Position numbers and translations under genes: made by a program
Shown here: positions 1 to 11,831 of the stretch, in pieces
Numbering within the stretch: the first letter of the stretch is position 1
Layout of the letters: each line of letters starts with the position of its first letter
The notes under the pieces: generated by a model
Told to the model about the DNA's origin: nothing
Databases searched by the model: none
What the model saw: only the letters and a program-made list of their open reading frames with translations
NCBI GenBank assembly: GCA_022266195.1
Contig: WHVY01000003.1
Span: forward strand, 3,782,001 to 3,846,000
Direction of reading: 5' to 3'
Length of the DNA stretch: 64,000 nucleotides
From: Tetranychus cinnabarinus
Lineage: Eukaryota; Arthropoda; Arachnida; Trombidiformes; Tetranychidae

Positions 1-3000
1 CGTGCTGAAAGGACTAGATTGGGATCTCCTCGAAAACCATACCAAAGACGATCAGACGGAGGAGGTGGGATATTGATTGAAAGGACTCCTGATAGTTCTT
101 GGACGAATACGGTCAATACAAGAGGAGTGTTTGAAACACCTTCCATAGCTCTTTTAATATATTTATAGTCGGTTGCTTGTTGAAAGTATTTAGATGCCGC
201 AAGTTTGTCTACAAATTTCAAAATCTTTGCTCCATTGTTACCTAAATATAGACATGAATGAAAAGAGAGAAAATGATTAGTAAATTTAGAGGAAGTGTTG
301 AAGAAATTCAATTCTCTTTCAATTACGTTTCGTAAAACTATTTGTGAAAAGGGTATGAATTGCAAGATCTTTCCGTAAGACATGACTTAAAGATAAATCC
401 ATTATAACCATTATAAAAATTAATCTGAACATAAGTATTCAATGGAAAAAGGAAAAACGACTAACAATGTAAAAACAATAATGAAAGCAAAGTTGCAATT
501 TACCTTCACTGTCAGCCATTTTTTCCTTGAATTCATCTTTCTCATCATCTTCTGAGCTAGAAACAATAGATTCAGGTTCAGAAAAGTCTTCCATATCCAC
601 ACTGGTTGAACTTGGTGCAAAAGGTTTCATCTCTTTTTCCACTGTGCCTTGGTCTTTTAATCTCATTAGATTTAATTTAGTCTCTAAGGTCATAGCAAAA
701 CCACCACAGTAATCAATTTGAAAATCAACCCAAAGACCAGCTTCATCAATAACTGGAGGCTTAGGTACAGATAAAAAACGAGGTAAATTTTGTCCGAGAT
801 CAATATTTTTAAGAGTGAGCGTTTGCATGAAGTAGGGTAACTTAATTCTTGATAGTTTTCGTTGAATTTTTTTCGATGCCCAATTAGACCAATGTGAATT
901 GTTAAGAAATTCAAATAAAACTCGACCTAACATCGAATTAAACCAAAGCAAATGACTGTCATCAACAGGTAAACAACCAGGTAAATACAGCGAAACTCGG
1001 TGGTGCAATATTTGATGCATGTAAGCTTCATATTTAGGTAGAACAGATGAAGGAGTGACATCTTTTGGTTTAAAGGTATCTCTGGTTGGTGTCGATGGAG
1101 AATGATCTGTGAGATTAAAAGCAAAAAATACGATAAGCAAAGATAATTAGTTATTCTGAGTGTAATAACATTAATAAACGCATCATGGTTTTGTACAAAT
1201 AACAATAATGTTTATAATAAAGAGCAGATCTGATAGCTTAAGAGGTATAACAATTATCAAAAGCTTAAGTGTAACGATTTCCAATTAAATGGAAAAAGAT
1301 AAATAAAGATAATTACCAGTCGAATTTGAATCTGGTAACATTTGTTCTCCATCCGATTTCAACTCTTCAGCAGAATCAAGGAAAAAGTCTTTTGAAGCAT
1401 CTTTAAACCTCCAATACCATTCTTCCTTTGATCGATGTGTTCGAGCAAATAAAATTAATTTGGTTGTTCGATTTGAGCCATTGGAGCTACTTGGATCGAG
1501 ATAGTTGTTTTTGTTTCCATCAATTTCCAGAATAATCGGGTATTTTTTAACCCATAAATATTTCTTTTTGTTGCGAATACTATTAGGAAGCCATAGATAA
1601 AGTCTTTTCAGATTGATTAGATCATAGTGCCTTTGGTAGGCGAAATTGGTATAACTATTTTCAGTTAATTTGCGTGTTTTTAGGTTTTTAGACTGAGGTT
1701 CAGAAACTCGAAGAAAAGTTCCTTGAAGACGAATGAAAACAAGTTGAGTCTTGGCATGTTTTTTAATTTTTTCATTGGATCCAAGTTCTTGGCTTGATAC
1801 TAGTTCATGGAACCATTCTTTGTGTATAATAATTTGACTATCACTCTCTTCTTTGGTTTGGTGAGTTTCATCTTGAGCCGAAGACGAACAAGTTTGTGAT
1901 GATTCTGTGGAGGCCTTAATTACGGCCTCAACCTCTTCATCTTCAGTGGGCTTAAGAATGAGATTAATTAAGTGAAAAGCGAGAAGACCAAGAGAAAGGA
2001 GTGAAAAGATAACACCAAGTATAAAGCCATTTATATATGAAGGAAATGGGAGCCTTATTGTTATGATAATTGAAAATAAGGCTACTAAAGATGAACATAA
2101 GATTAGGAAGCCAGATTGACCTTTAAATATCCACCAATCGTGGTTTGTTAATCTTTGAAATGGTGGACAAGATTCGGACGGAGATGTTGGTTCACAGTTG
2201 CTTTCTTCATTCTTTATTGTAGATATAAGCTCTGATTTGATCGAAGATGATGGCTTTCTGAACAACCAATCTTCATCCTCTTCTTCCTTGTTAATATTAC
2301 TATTCCTACTAGGATTATTATCACCATGGCTGATTTCATCTAGATTATCATCTCCATCTTTATCTTTGGATTTGGCTTTGATAGAAACAATTGAACTTGG
2401 AAGAACCAAATTCTCATTGATTGGTTCAGTCAATGAGAAACTACGAAAACATTTTTCTCCGACATCTCCGACATCTCCAATATCTCCAGGCTCACTTTTA
2501 ACGTCTGATGATTTTTCTGTACCAACACTGTTACCACCATTGCCCCCTGAAGATGATGGTATACTTTGGGATGAAGTGTCTTTATCTTTTTTGTCTTTTT
2601 CCTTTTCTCTGGCTGACTTTTCTTTCCTTTCCTCGATTATTTGCTGAAATTTTTTCCACGACTCGTTAAACCATTTTGAACTAGAACCTGGCGATGATGA
2701 TGAGGGTAAACTTGAATCATCTGATGATCCATGTTGATCAAAACTTCGACCGCGGTTGAGCTTAGATGTGAAAAAATCCTTAACTGTCATTATAAAAAGT
2801 CAGATGAAAGGGTAGAAAAAATGATGATAAAATATATTAGTCACGCAATTAAAGCATTATTGTTTTCAAGTAAAGGACTAAATATTAAAACCAAAGTCAT
2901 AGCCATGTGCCACAATTCAAACTATCCTGTCAAATCAAGAAAAGTAGCAGCTAAATGAAGATAATAGATAGAAAGCATTAAATGACTAATCAAAATGATA

Positions 3001-3846
3001 AAGCTGTATTAAGTCTATATCCCAGAAAAAAGCAATTCAAATCACTTAGAAACCTAACAATTCATTAAATGTGGTAAAATTGATAAGTATGCGACTACAA
3101 GAGTTTAGATTGCCATGTTAAATGAAATATATGAAAAGGTAATCATGCTGTAAGCAACATTCTAGGCTTGAATAAATGATATTGTAAAACAACTCTAAAC
3201 CTAGCCAACAGGAAAATATAATGATGAAAAAGTTGCTTGAAATTTCCAAGAAATACATTATACTCGTACGCAAAGCTCGGTGAAATATCGATAACACAAA
3301 TTAGCCCACCTAACCATTAACTTGCTGCTAATCAGTAAAATTTAATTGATGATACCTGGTTGAATATGAATAAAATTAAAAAAGAACATTAAAGATACTT
3401 GAGAAATTGAAGATCTATGAGCAATCATATTACAAAAGGTTTAAGGATATTCATGTTAAAACAGTCGAATTAAAGATGGTGGAAAAGCTAGCATACCATT
3501 CTTTGTAAACACAATAAGTCTTGGGAATAAGAAGTAAAATTGTGGTTAGAAATTTTAGTGGCTATTAGGTTTGCTATATTAGTATTGAATATACATGCTG
3601 GAATATTTACATACCTGAATTATCAGAAATGGAAGATTTCACCTTAGATGTTGTTGGTGACGAGGAGAGGATATCACTTAATTTACTTGATTCACTTTTC
3701 ATTGGCGTACTTGCTCGAGAATTGGCTTCACTATTAACATCAGAAGAACGGTCGTCATCAAAATTATGAACCTCCTCCAAATGGTCATCACCAGATTTGC
3801 TATTGAACCTAAAGCTGATTGATCCTTTTTGTTTATTAGTGGACAT
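1..3846 (-). CDS. TEX2: TEX2-like SMP-domain lipid-transfer protein, C-terminus cut by window start
   Basis: Four exons on the minus strand, read downwards: 3846-3615, 2783-1317, 1106-504 and 241-1 (open). All junctions are GT..AG and in phase; about 847 residues are visible. The first ~270 residues are acidic and Ser-rich. Two membrane segments follow (around 'GFLILCSSLVALFSIIITI' and 'YINGFILGVIFSLLSLGLL'), then a PH-like region ('LVFIRLQGTFLRVS', 'KLILFARTHRSKEEWYWRF'). Last comes the SMP domain: 'WFNSMLGRVLFEFL', 'KKIQRKLSRIKLPYF', 'LWVDFQIDYCGGFAMTLETK', ending with 'NIPPPPSDRLWYGFRGDPNL', which is diagnostic of TEX2. TEX2 and its yeast relative Nvj2 sit in the ER and move lipids at membrane contacts. 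The ATG at 2790 is not the start: it lies in the acceptor of exon 2 (TTTTTATAATGACAG), and the exon at 3846-3615 joins in phase. Identification is firm; the 5' UTR is not defined. Confidence 0.92.
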
Positions 3847-4787
3847 GATAAAGAAGCTTGTTGAGGGTAAGCAAAACGATAAGAGAACAGCAAAATATAA
3901 CCAAACAAAAACCCAAACTTGACGTTGATACTTTCTTCTTTTCTGTTCTCCTATGAATCAGTTGTTAGCTATTGTTTGTTGTTATTGTTGTCAAGTCACA
4001 ATGGTCTTCATCATCAAATCAGTGGTGAGTTTAATAAAATGTTATCCATCTCAATACGACAAACCTTAATTACCAACATTAGTAGAGATCAAGGCGATTA
4101 TCACTTTAACCACTTGATATTCATCTTATTGACATGATAGAATATAATTACAGTCACTAATTACGACGCTGATAGCAGTTTATTTATTAGCAGAAAATAA
4201 AAATAGTACAAATGTAGAAAAAAAACAAAGATTTTTTGAAGAGGAAAAAATAGAGAAAGAAAAAGAAGTGACTAGTAAAAACAGGAGAAGAGAGTAAAGA
4301 AGAAGAGAGCAGCAGAGTGTTTACAAATTTCCGCGTAACTTTTGAAATCCTTAAACCAACATTTGGGTGAATTTATTAAAATAAATTTTAATTTTAACCA
4401 ATTGTTTTTACCTTTCAATTATTTTAATCATTATAGATATAATACCTGTTGTTATGAGATAAATATCCAACGATTAGTCTATTTTATGTTTATTTTTAAT
4501 CCTGTTTTATCATCAACCTAAACCAGATGATTCCGTGCTTCTGATTCTATAGGCATTACATATTTGCTAATCCTGGTTCTAATTACCACATTCGATCTGT
4601 ATTTGTTGATTGGAAACTATAAATATACTCTTGTTTATTTAGATGATTTAATAATCAGTAACAAATTATTTTATTCCACTGAGTTATTTGGTACTCCTGA
4701 AAATGTGATATCTTAACGATTATAATGGTAAAGATCTATAGTGTACATTGATCTGTTGCCATTAAATGTTGGTATTCAACCCAGTGT
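3847..4787. other. Intergenic region, probable TEX2 5' leader and promoter
   Basis: No coding exon seen. Plus strand 4190-4320 is strongly purine-rich, so the TEX2 sense strand carries a CT-rich tract about 350-470 bp upstream of its ATG. That is compatible with a promoter or 5' UTR, but no TATA box or initiator is convincing. Confidence 0.4.
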
Positions 4788-5085
4788 ATGGTTTATGGAC
4801 CATTGATTCATTTTAACCAGAATCTGGATCGGCAATCAAACAAACTGGTGGAACCCGAATTTTTACCAGGTGTCAGCTGTGATAATTCAAATCTAATTTA
4901 TGATTGGGTCAAAGATTACCTACTCTATGGATGCATCCGTCCAAGCCTCATGGGGCTCATAATTGAACGTTGTTACAAGGTAACTTAAATATTTTTTATT
5001 TCATATTTTTACATTCTATTAATTTTTGTTTTTCTAATTTCAGGGACAACTTTATTACAGACCACCGAGCAATCCAGAAAGCTGA
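4788..5085 (+). CDS. Small two-exon ORF of unknown function
   Basis: I do not recognise this protein. An open frame from ATG 4788 runs to a good donor at 4979/4980 (ACAAG|GTAACT). A 64-bp T-rich intron ends in TTTTCTAATTTCAG at 5043, and the frame continues from 5044 to TGA 5083-5085, giving 77 residues. The splice keeps the frame open and yields 'ERCYKGQLYYRPPSNPES' at the C-terminus. The middle part ('SNLIYDWVKDYLLYGCIRP') looks protein-like. There is no signal peptide or membrane segment. An in-frame stop lies at 4749, and a CAACCCAG acceptor at 4784 could instead make this the 3' end of a longer gene with unseen upstream exons. The well-formed intron is the main support. Confidence 0.38.
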
Positions 5086-6828
5086 GGAACACTATTTTGA
5101 AAGCAATATTTGCCAAAACACAAATGTGTCGATAAACAATGAGCTAAATGAGCGTTAACCAGATTACAACACTAATATTGATTTAAGCCTTTTACAAACC
5201 TGATAACTTGGCATAGACAGATTTATAAGCAGTTATGCGTAAGGATCAAAATGTACAAAATATGATTAAATGAATGTGAAACTCATTAATTAACTTTATT
5301 GGAACTGGTTGAAGCTGATATCAGGTATTCAGCCGTCATAATTTGCAAGTTAAATATCATGTCAAGTTGATACCTTTTGATTATCTAACGAAGCTGCAAT
5401 GAGTCTAAATTGTAAATCTAAGTGTTAAATTTAACTTGTTAACATCCATATTGATCAAGAAATTAATTAGATGGATACAACATAATAAACGTCTCAGTAT
5501 TTAATTAGTACATGTGATGGTGTCTGTTAACCTTTCAATGATCACTTCATTAGAGTTTGAGACTTACAAAAAAAGATTCAGTTTCACCCAAATTCTGGGT
5601 CAAATATAAAAAGCAAAAGAGAAGAGAGAAAAAAAATCAAACAGAAAATATTTTTTCCAGTTTCCATCATTTAATCCGTAATTAAACTTTAAAAAAATTA
5701 ATCACAGTTAACCATCGAATGAAACCATCTTGTTTCAATTCCTCTTAATCACGGAAGTCAACAATAATAAATTTTGATTCCAAGGTAGCCAAAAAAGGCT
5801 AAATTTATTAATTCATTCCCATCATCTAATCAATCAAACCGTTAATCAAATTGACACCGGATCAAAGCCTTTAAATCACATAATTAACTAGGTTTACCTA
5901 AATGGATATTAAATGTATAATGTAGTGGATTCATGTTGTTTCCAGATGTTAAACTTGGGGAAATTTATTTTCAGTTTATAAAAGTTTCAAGCTAAGCTAC
6001 AAAGGATTAACTTTTGTTCAGAGACTCAAGCTCAGGCTCAAGATTAGTTTTAATGTTCATTCCCTTCAAACTACATTGTACGGGAAATACATTAATAATA
6101 CATAATACATGCATATCTAAGCATATTACATCGAAGACTATTGAAAGCCATTATCAATAGCTACGAAAACTTTACCAGTTTTTGGGTAAATTTTTTCAAT
6201 ATACGCTTTTATATTTGTATATCTCAACTTGTCCATAGTTTGACCTGCAATACAAACCAGAAACCATAATATACACACACTCAGGTCAATGTTTTCCATG
6301 AATTTAGCTGCAAACTCAAATCGCTTGCTGTTGGTTTAGCAAAATTTCACTTCACAAGAACAAATGAAATAACTTGGAGTGAAAAATTTATTGACACGGT
6401 TTGGTTTGAATGTCAACGCTCTCAATGCTTGACTTGAACTTATACATGTAATATCCTTCTCTATGAAGTCGCTCGATGCTTTCAAATTTTCGGTCCTTAC
6501 CAAACCACAACTTTTGATATTTCCAACATTCAATAATAGCTAGTGCATAATACATATTTATCTTCAACATTTTGATACAATCCTACAATAAAGCACTCTA
6601 TGAATTCAGTTTTCACTCGGATTTTCGGGAATTTAATTCAAATAAATTTCTATTCTGAATGAAAATTTTCATTAGAACTGAATTTTTCAGTATTTTTATT
6701 TGAATAAAAGGAAATACTTTGAATCTTGTTTAGGGTTAAAAAAGACATTTAGCTTTTCTAAGCAAATACAACTAGATATTATAATTTTAAAAAATGGATT
6801 TTTCATTAAAAGAAGCTTCTATTAGCCA
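5086..6828. other. Intergenic, nothing definite
   Basis: AT-rich, with no convincing coding exon. A short open stretch on the minus strand at 6388-6570 lies 3' of the zinc-finger pseudogene and could be another piece of it. I see no motif in it. Confidence 0.4.
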
Positions 6829-7511
6829 TCATTTTTTACAAATTTTTTGCTGATGCTTGGTAAAATGTTTATAAAAATTTGACTTTGCGGTGAAAGTGGA
6901 TACGCATTTCGGACATTTAATTTTCATGAAAAAGGGTGCAAAATGATACCGAACTTCGTTCAATTTCTTCCACTCTTTGAACTTGCAATCCTTGCAAATA
7001 AGGCATGAATGGGAACCAGGTTTTTGCTCGATAAACTTGTTATAGTCTTTTCACTTAGCAAATTCTTGCCATCAACATGGTAAATAAAATACGGATTATC
7101 ATTGAAATATCTCCCGTAAATCGAAGTGTCCCTAATCTGAGCATTACCTTCTTCCTTCGAATAGCCTGCGATCTCTAACTTTTAAATATTATCATTAGAT
7201 GATGTTGAAGCTACCATGGTCTTTTCAATTTCTTGCTCTGAATCATCATGTATGGAAACAGGGGAACTAACCGATTACACTAAACGATAAGCAATGAATG
7301 CTTCTTCCAAAATGATAAGTCTTTCAATATAACTCTCAGAAAAGTCGATGTTATGACTTGTTTGTGGATCGGAATTGAAACTAGATTTTGAGTTATCCTT
7401 ATTATGTTTATTATTGGCGACTTTATATAAATAGAATGATAATAAAAACATTTCATGCAATATTGTTGATTTTGAGGTAATCGTTGATGATGTTTGATTA
7501 AAGATGACCAA
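6829..7511 (-). pseudogene. Decayed C2H2 zinc-finger gene
   Basis: Three protein-like pieces follow one another on the minus strand but lie in different frames. The upstream piece (7511-7275) ends 'YIERLIILEEAFIAYRLV' at a stop. The middle piece reads 'VSSPVSIHDDSEQEIEKT', hits an in-frame TAA (about 7183-7181), then continues 'KLEIAGYSKEEGN' and 'DTSIYGRYFNDNPYFIYHVD' to about 7060. The frame then shifts to the last piece, 'EQKPGSHSCLICKDCKFKEW' followed by 'IKCPKCVSTFTAKSNFYKHF'-TKH and a stop at 6829-6831. The final piece holds a perfect C2H2 finger (C-x2-C-x12-H-x3-H). No GT..AG pairs rescue the breaks, so a decayed gene is likelier than an intron-rich one. The DNA target and parent family are unknown. 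Confidence 0.55.
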
Positions 7512-8750
7512 GTGGCTAGGAATACACAGTGGTTTTGACCAGAGATTGAAAACTTGTAAGTTGATTCTAGTTAGAACCCAATATCCAAATTATATTATCT
7601 CATACTTTTACTTGATGATATTGGGTTAACCTTTTATCCTATTGAAATGTTGATTAAGCAGAGGGTTGACAAAACACTTATTAAAATGAAATGATAATTT
7701 AAATGTTGTCAAGTGATAAAAACTAAATACAATTATAATAATGAAAGCAACCGTTAATAATAAGGTCAGATCAGATGTTGTTTAAGGGGTTGAATAATAA
7801 CAAAAAAAGGGTAAGATAAGGATGAACGGTGTAGTTGATTAATTGTCAAGCTTCACCTCAATGATTAAAGTAAGCTGACCCCAAATGCTAATCAAATAAA
7901 AAAGAGATGCAATTTAATTTGATTATTACGTCAATTAAACATAAGATGAAGATGATCATCTCAATAGTTTTTGGTTTCAATGTTAACAGACACACCAAAT
8001 ATAATTGAATTGATGTTACAAGAAAAAGTTAACAAACAATAGAGAAACTTTCATTACATCCTGTTAGCCTGAATTGATTTATCTCCATCCATCTTTGATT
8101 GATGTTGATGAAATGATCTCAAAAAATCAGGGTCTTTTACGTCAATCAATAAATTGTTAATGAAAAATGATGAAACAAAAAAAACACAAACACAAGATGT
8201 GAACAAATTGAACCTCAAGGCTCACAAACGAATAACAGAGTTATTTCAATTTTTTCAGTCTGATTTGGGTTCAATTCCAGGCAGTTTACACTGAATTAGA
8301 TCAAAAGATAATCAATTAAGACTGAATAGCAAAAATAATTACCATTATTAAGCCTAACCATAAGCCATTGCAAAGAGATGACATGAGAAAGTACATGTAA
8401 AGGGTAAAATTGTCACATGGAAACACTGAATCCAAAAACATATTCATAAGCCTTTTTGAAAATAATGAAGTGGAGACAATTATTGGCTAAAATCGGCCAA
8501 TTTGACCTTCCAATCGTTTGACGAAACAATTTATGTAAAATTAATTTAGCATTTAAATAGTTGAATACGGTCTTTCTTGGCGCGAATCGTAAATGAGTGC
8601 AACCCAAGTGAGTACACTTGTACCGAAAACAAAATTATTCAGTTTTCTTTTCTTCATTTTATAACTTTATTCCAAGTGAATCTTTTTAAACTAAAAAACT
8701 GACCTTTTCAAACATATTTTGTCCTTAATCTTGATTCGTGAACTTACTCA
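7512..8750. other. Intergenic, nothing definite
   Basis: AT-rich and upstream of the UGT gene. A 64-codon open stretch on the minus strand at 8413-8607 has no recognisable motif or splice context. No repeat or RNA gene seen. Confidence 0.4.
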
Positions 8751-10193
8751 ATGGACTATTACACCGGAATGAACCAAAGATATCGTATTCTTATTACAAG
8801 CATAGATTCGTAAGTAATGACTTGCTCTAACATTTACTCCCCAAGTGTGATTGAATATTTTCAAATTTTGATTTGACTGGCAATAATTTTTGATAGTTTC
8901 TAATGAATATCATTTGATAATAGTTGCAGTCATATAAATTGTGCTCTCAACTTTGGTCAGCTTCTTGCTGAGAATGGTCATGAAATAACATTTACTCAAC
9001 GACACCATAACCAACATTATGCCGATAAATACAATTTCAATTTCATCCCATTTGATGAATTTTTATTCATTCCCGAACCAACCATTAAACCATTTGTATT
9101 ATGGGTATTGAAAAATATTACCAGATTTCGCAGTGATGCCTTTTCCCGATATTTAGGGTGGAATGATGAAGATCGAGAAATATTTTCCTCAGCAATTGAT
9201 GAAGCTCACATAACTGACAAAGCACTAGGACAGATTCTGGATCAATACAAAGGCCAGTTTGATATTGTGATTGGTGACTTCATCTATCGCTATCCATCTC
9301 TACACACATCATCAATACCCTTTATTCAATTATTTTCATTGAACCCTCTCTTACTTTACCCTAACGGTCCACCAGCTTATTCAGGTTACTCCGTGAATGT
9401 AGACAGAAGAGCTTCTCAAAAATTCCGTATAATTTTCAATACTGCTGCTTCTCGACTCAGAGATAAATTATATTCTTGGTGGTCATTTCATGGTTTACCT
9501 GCTTCACCTCAGTGGTTTATCAATGAGCCACAATATTTTGGTTTCTATCATTACCCTGAAGCGTTGGACTATCTTGAATGTGGACCTAAATTTTCCGATA
9601 AATGGATTCGAATAGATACATGTATTAATGTTCAACCTGAAAACTGTGAAGCATACCGATTGCCGTACCATTTATCATACCAAAACAACAAATTGATATT
9701 CGTGTCTCTTGGTAAATTGGGTTCAGTTGATGTTGACTTGTTCAACACATTGCTCAACATTTTAGGTGAAACTCCATACCGTTATATCATCGCTAAAGGA
9801 CCTCGAAGCGATGAGATTCATCTTAGAGACAACATGTGTGGCGATAAGTACATTGACCCTAAAAGCGTTCACAGTATAGTTGATTTGATTATTACCCATG
9901 GAGGAAATAGTTCATTTGCAGAGACAGTGAATGCCGGAAAACCTTTGGTTATGATACCATTCTTCCTCGACCAATTTGATAATGCTCAAAGAGTAGTTGA
10001 CTGTGGAATCGGAAAAAGACTTGATTGCTGGAATTTTGAACCAGATATCGTAATGAAAGTCATAGATGAGGCTTTGAATGATACAAAAATGAGAGACAAA
10101 GCAAGACAAATATCACAATCGATGCGTAAATCCACAACTAGACAAGAGGCAAAGAAGCTGATTGAGTCTTTCATCTCTACATTAAAAATTTAA
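8751..10193 (+). CDS. UGT: UDP-glycosyltransferase, bacterial-type (spider-mite UGT family)
   Basis: Exons 8751-8809 and 8930-10193 give 440 residues. The 120-bp intron splits codon 20 (GATTC|GTAAGT ... TTGCAG|T). GT-B fold glycosyltransferase: N-terminal 'HINCALNFGQLLAENGHEIT' is the acceptor-side start. The donor-binding signature at about residues 341-380 reads 'THGGNSSFAETVNAGKPLVM' followed by 'DQFDNAQRVVDCGIGKRL'; its His, Glu and Asp-Gln are the usual UDP-sugar contacts. Such enzymes conjugate sugars to small lipophilic molecules such as plant toxins and pesticides. There is no signal peptide and no C-terminal membrane helix, unlike ER-bound animal UGTs, so it should be cytosolic. This is the organisation known for spider-mite UGTs, thought to have come from bacteria by horizontal transfer. 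The exact substrate cannot be read from sequence. Confidence 0.92.
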
Positions 10194-11831
10194 AATCATT
10201 TCTACTCCACCAGATTTTACCGTTTAATATTAGACATATCCATTAATTCATCGAATGAACTAGTAATTGAAACTAGCGATGTTTATTTATCTCAGTCCAT
10301 GAAATATTAGTCAGTGAAAATTCAATATTGGTTGAATATTCATTCAAGAGACATCGAAATGAAATTATGCTAAAGGTTTGCTTTTTTCTGGTAGTTGAAG
10401 GTCTGGCTATTATGGCCTACTTTAAGTCAGTGGAAACAGCCTTATCTCATCTCAATTTAACCAATTATTTAATGGGAATAAAATGTCAATCTGATAATAT
10501 TGATTCTTAATTGTATCAAACTCACAAAATCATTTAACCTGTTGAAATGAATGTAAAATATTAGGAATTAAATACATGTTATATTAACATATTTCGACTG
10601 TAAAATGAAAAAATCAATGATAACATCATTTTGTATCCTATTTTGAGGGAAATAATTAAAGTAAATTTCAATATTTTATCTTGTTTTCATTCAACGAAAT
10701 TCATTATTTAGTTCTGAAATGTTGATAAATTCAATAAATTATCGTAATAATTTAAAATACAAATCATTTTGCTTTAGTTTCAGTTACTATGTTATAATAG
10801 AAGCTGTTAATAGCTGCAGTGATTATTCTGATTATAGTGACAACTTTATGATGCTCATCATATCAAAATATTAAATCTAAATGATGTATAGAGTAAGAAA
10901 TTTGAAACAAAATTCAGGTAAAATTGGCATTGACATTGAATTGGTGAAAAAAAGAGTGAACAGTTGAAACTGAATCAGGTAACTGGTTTTGTGTATCAAC
11001 ATACAACATTTTTAAAGCCATTTTTTAACCAATTTGATCAGGTTTTGCTGTCGATATCATCATTACAAAATTGATTTAGACAAACTTGTCCGTCTCTCCA
11101 CCATCAGCATCTAAATTACATGCCAACCATTTTTGTCAACCTTAATTCAAGTCAACCTGTTGACCAAATCAACAAATTACCATTAAATTGATCAAATTAA
11201 TACCAATTGAGAGTTGAAAATGGTTTAGCAAAACAAAACCAAAACTGTTGAAACCATAAATACATAAACCAGAAACAAAACAAGGCAGGAAAAAACATAG
11301 ATAATCAATTCTGGTGGATTCCTCAAGAATTAATTTGCTTTGATTTGAATCAAAATCACGCTCAAATATTATCATCTTTCTCATCACCATCATCATCATC
11401 TCCTCCCTTTATCCTGCCTGATCTTCCTCTTTCTTGGTTCACCTTCTTAAGGGCTAAAAGCCGGATGAAATGTCTCTCTCTTTTGCCTCTTTAAACTAAC
11501 GGTTCTCTTTCTTTCTCTCCTTCCAAACTAGGAAGATAATGATGTAGGACTTACCTTTTTATCATCATTTTAAGACCAAGTTCAAGTTTAAACCACCTCT
11601 TGATTCCCCTCTCACCCTCTCTCTTAAATCAGTCAACAAACTGTTTACCTGAACCATTAACCGAAAATATCTTTCTCCTTCATCTTTGGTGATTCACTTT
11701 GTTTCATCTTTTCTTCATCGTCCTCACCATTTCTAATCTTAGTTGGTTCCAATAAAGGTTATCCTCTAGTTTGGGTGATTAACACTTGTGTAGTTAAACA
11801 ATTTTGTTTTCAATTGTGATTTAATCCAACA
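10194..11831. other. Intergenic, nothing definite
   Basis: AT-rich. The open stretch at 10328-10510 lies just 3' of the UGT and has no motif. A CT-rich tract at 11400-11720 on the plus strand precedes the first exon of the next gene and may be its promoter or 5' UTR. Confidence 0.35.

Noticed and set aside
2198..2647. 149-codon plus-strand frame rich in Ser/Leu
   Set aside because: It is the antisense shadow of the TEX2 acidic Ser-rich exon.
8413..8607. 64-codon minus-strand frame
   Set aside because: No splice sites, motif or neighbouring exon; length is within chance for this DNA.
10328..10510. 60-codon plus-strand frame after the UGT gene
   Set aside because: No ATG at its start, no motif, and it lies in the UGT 3' region.
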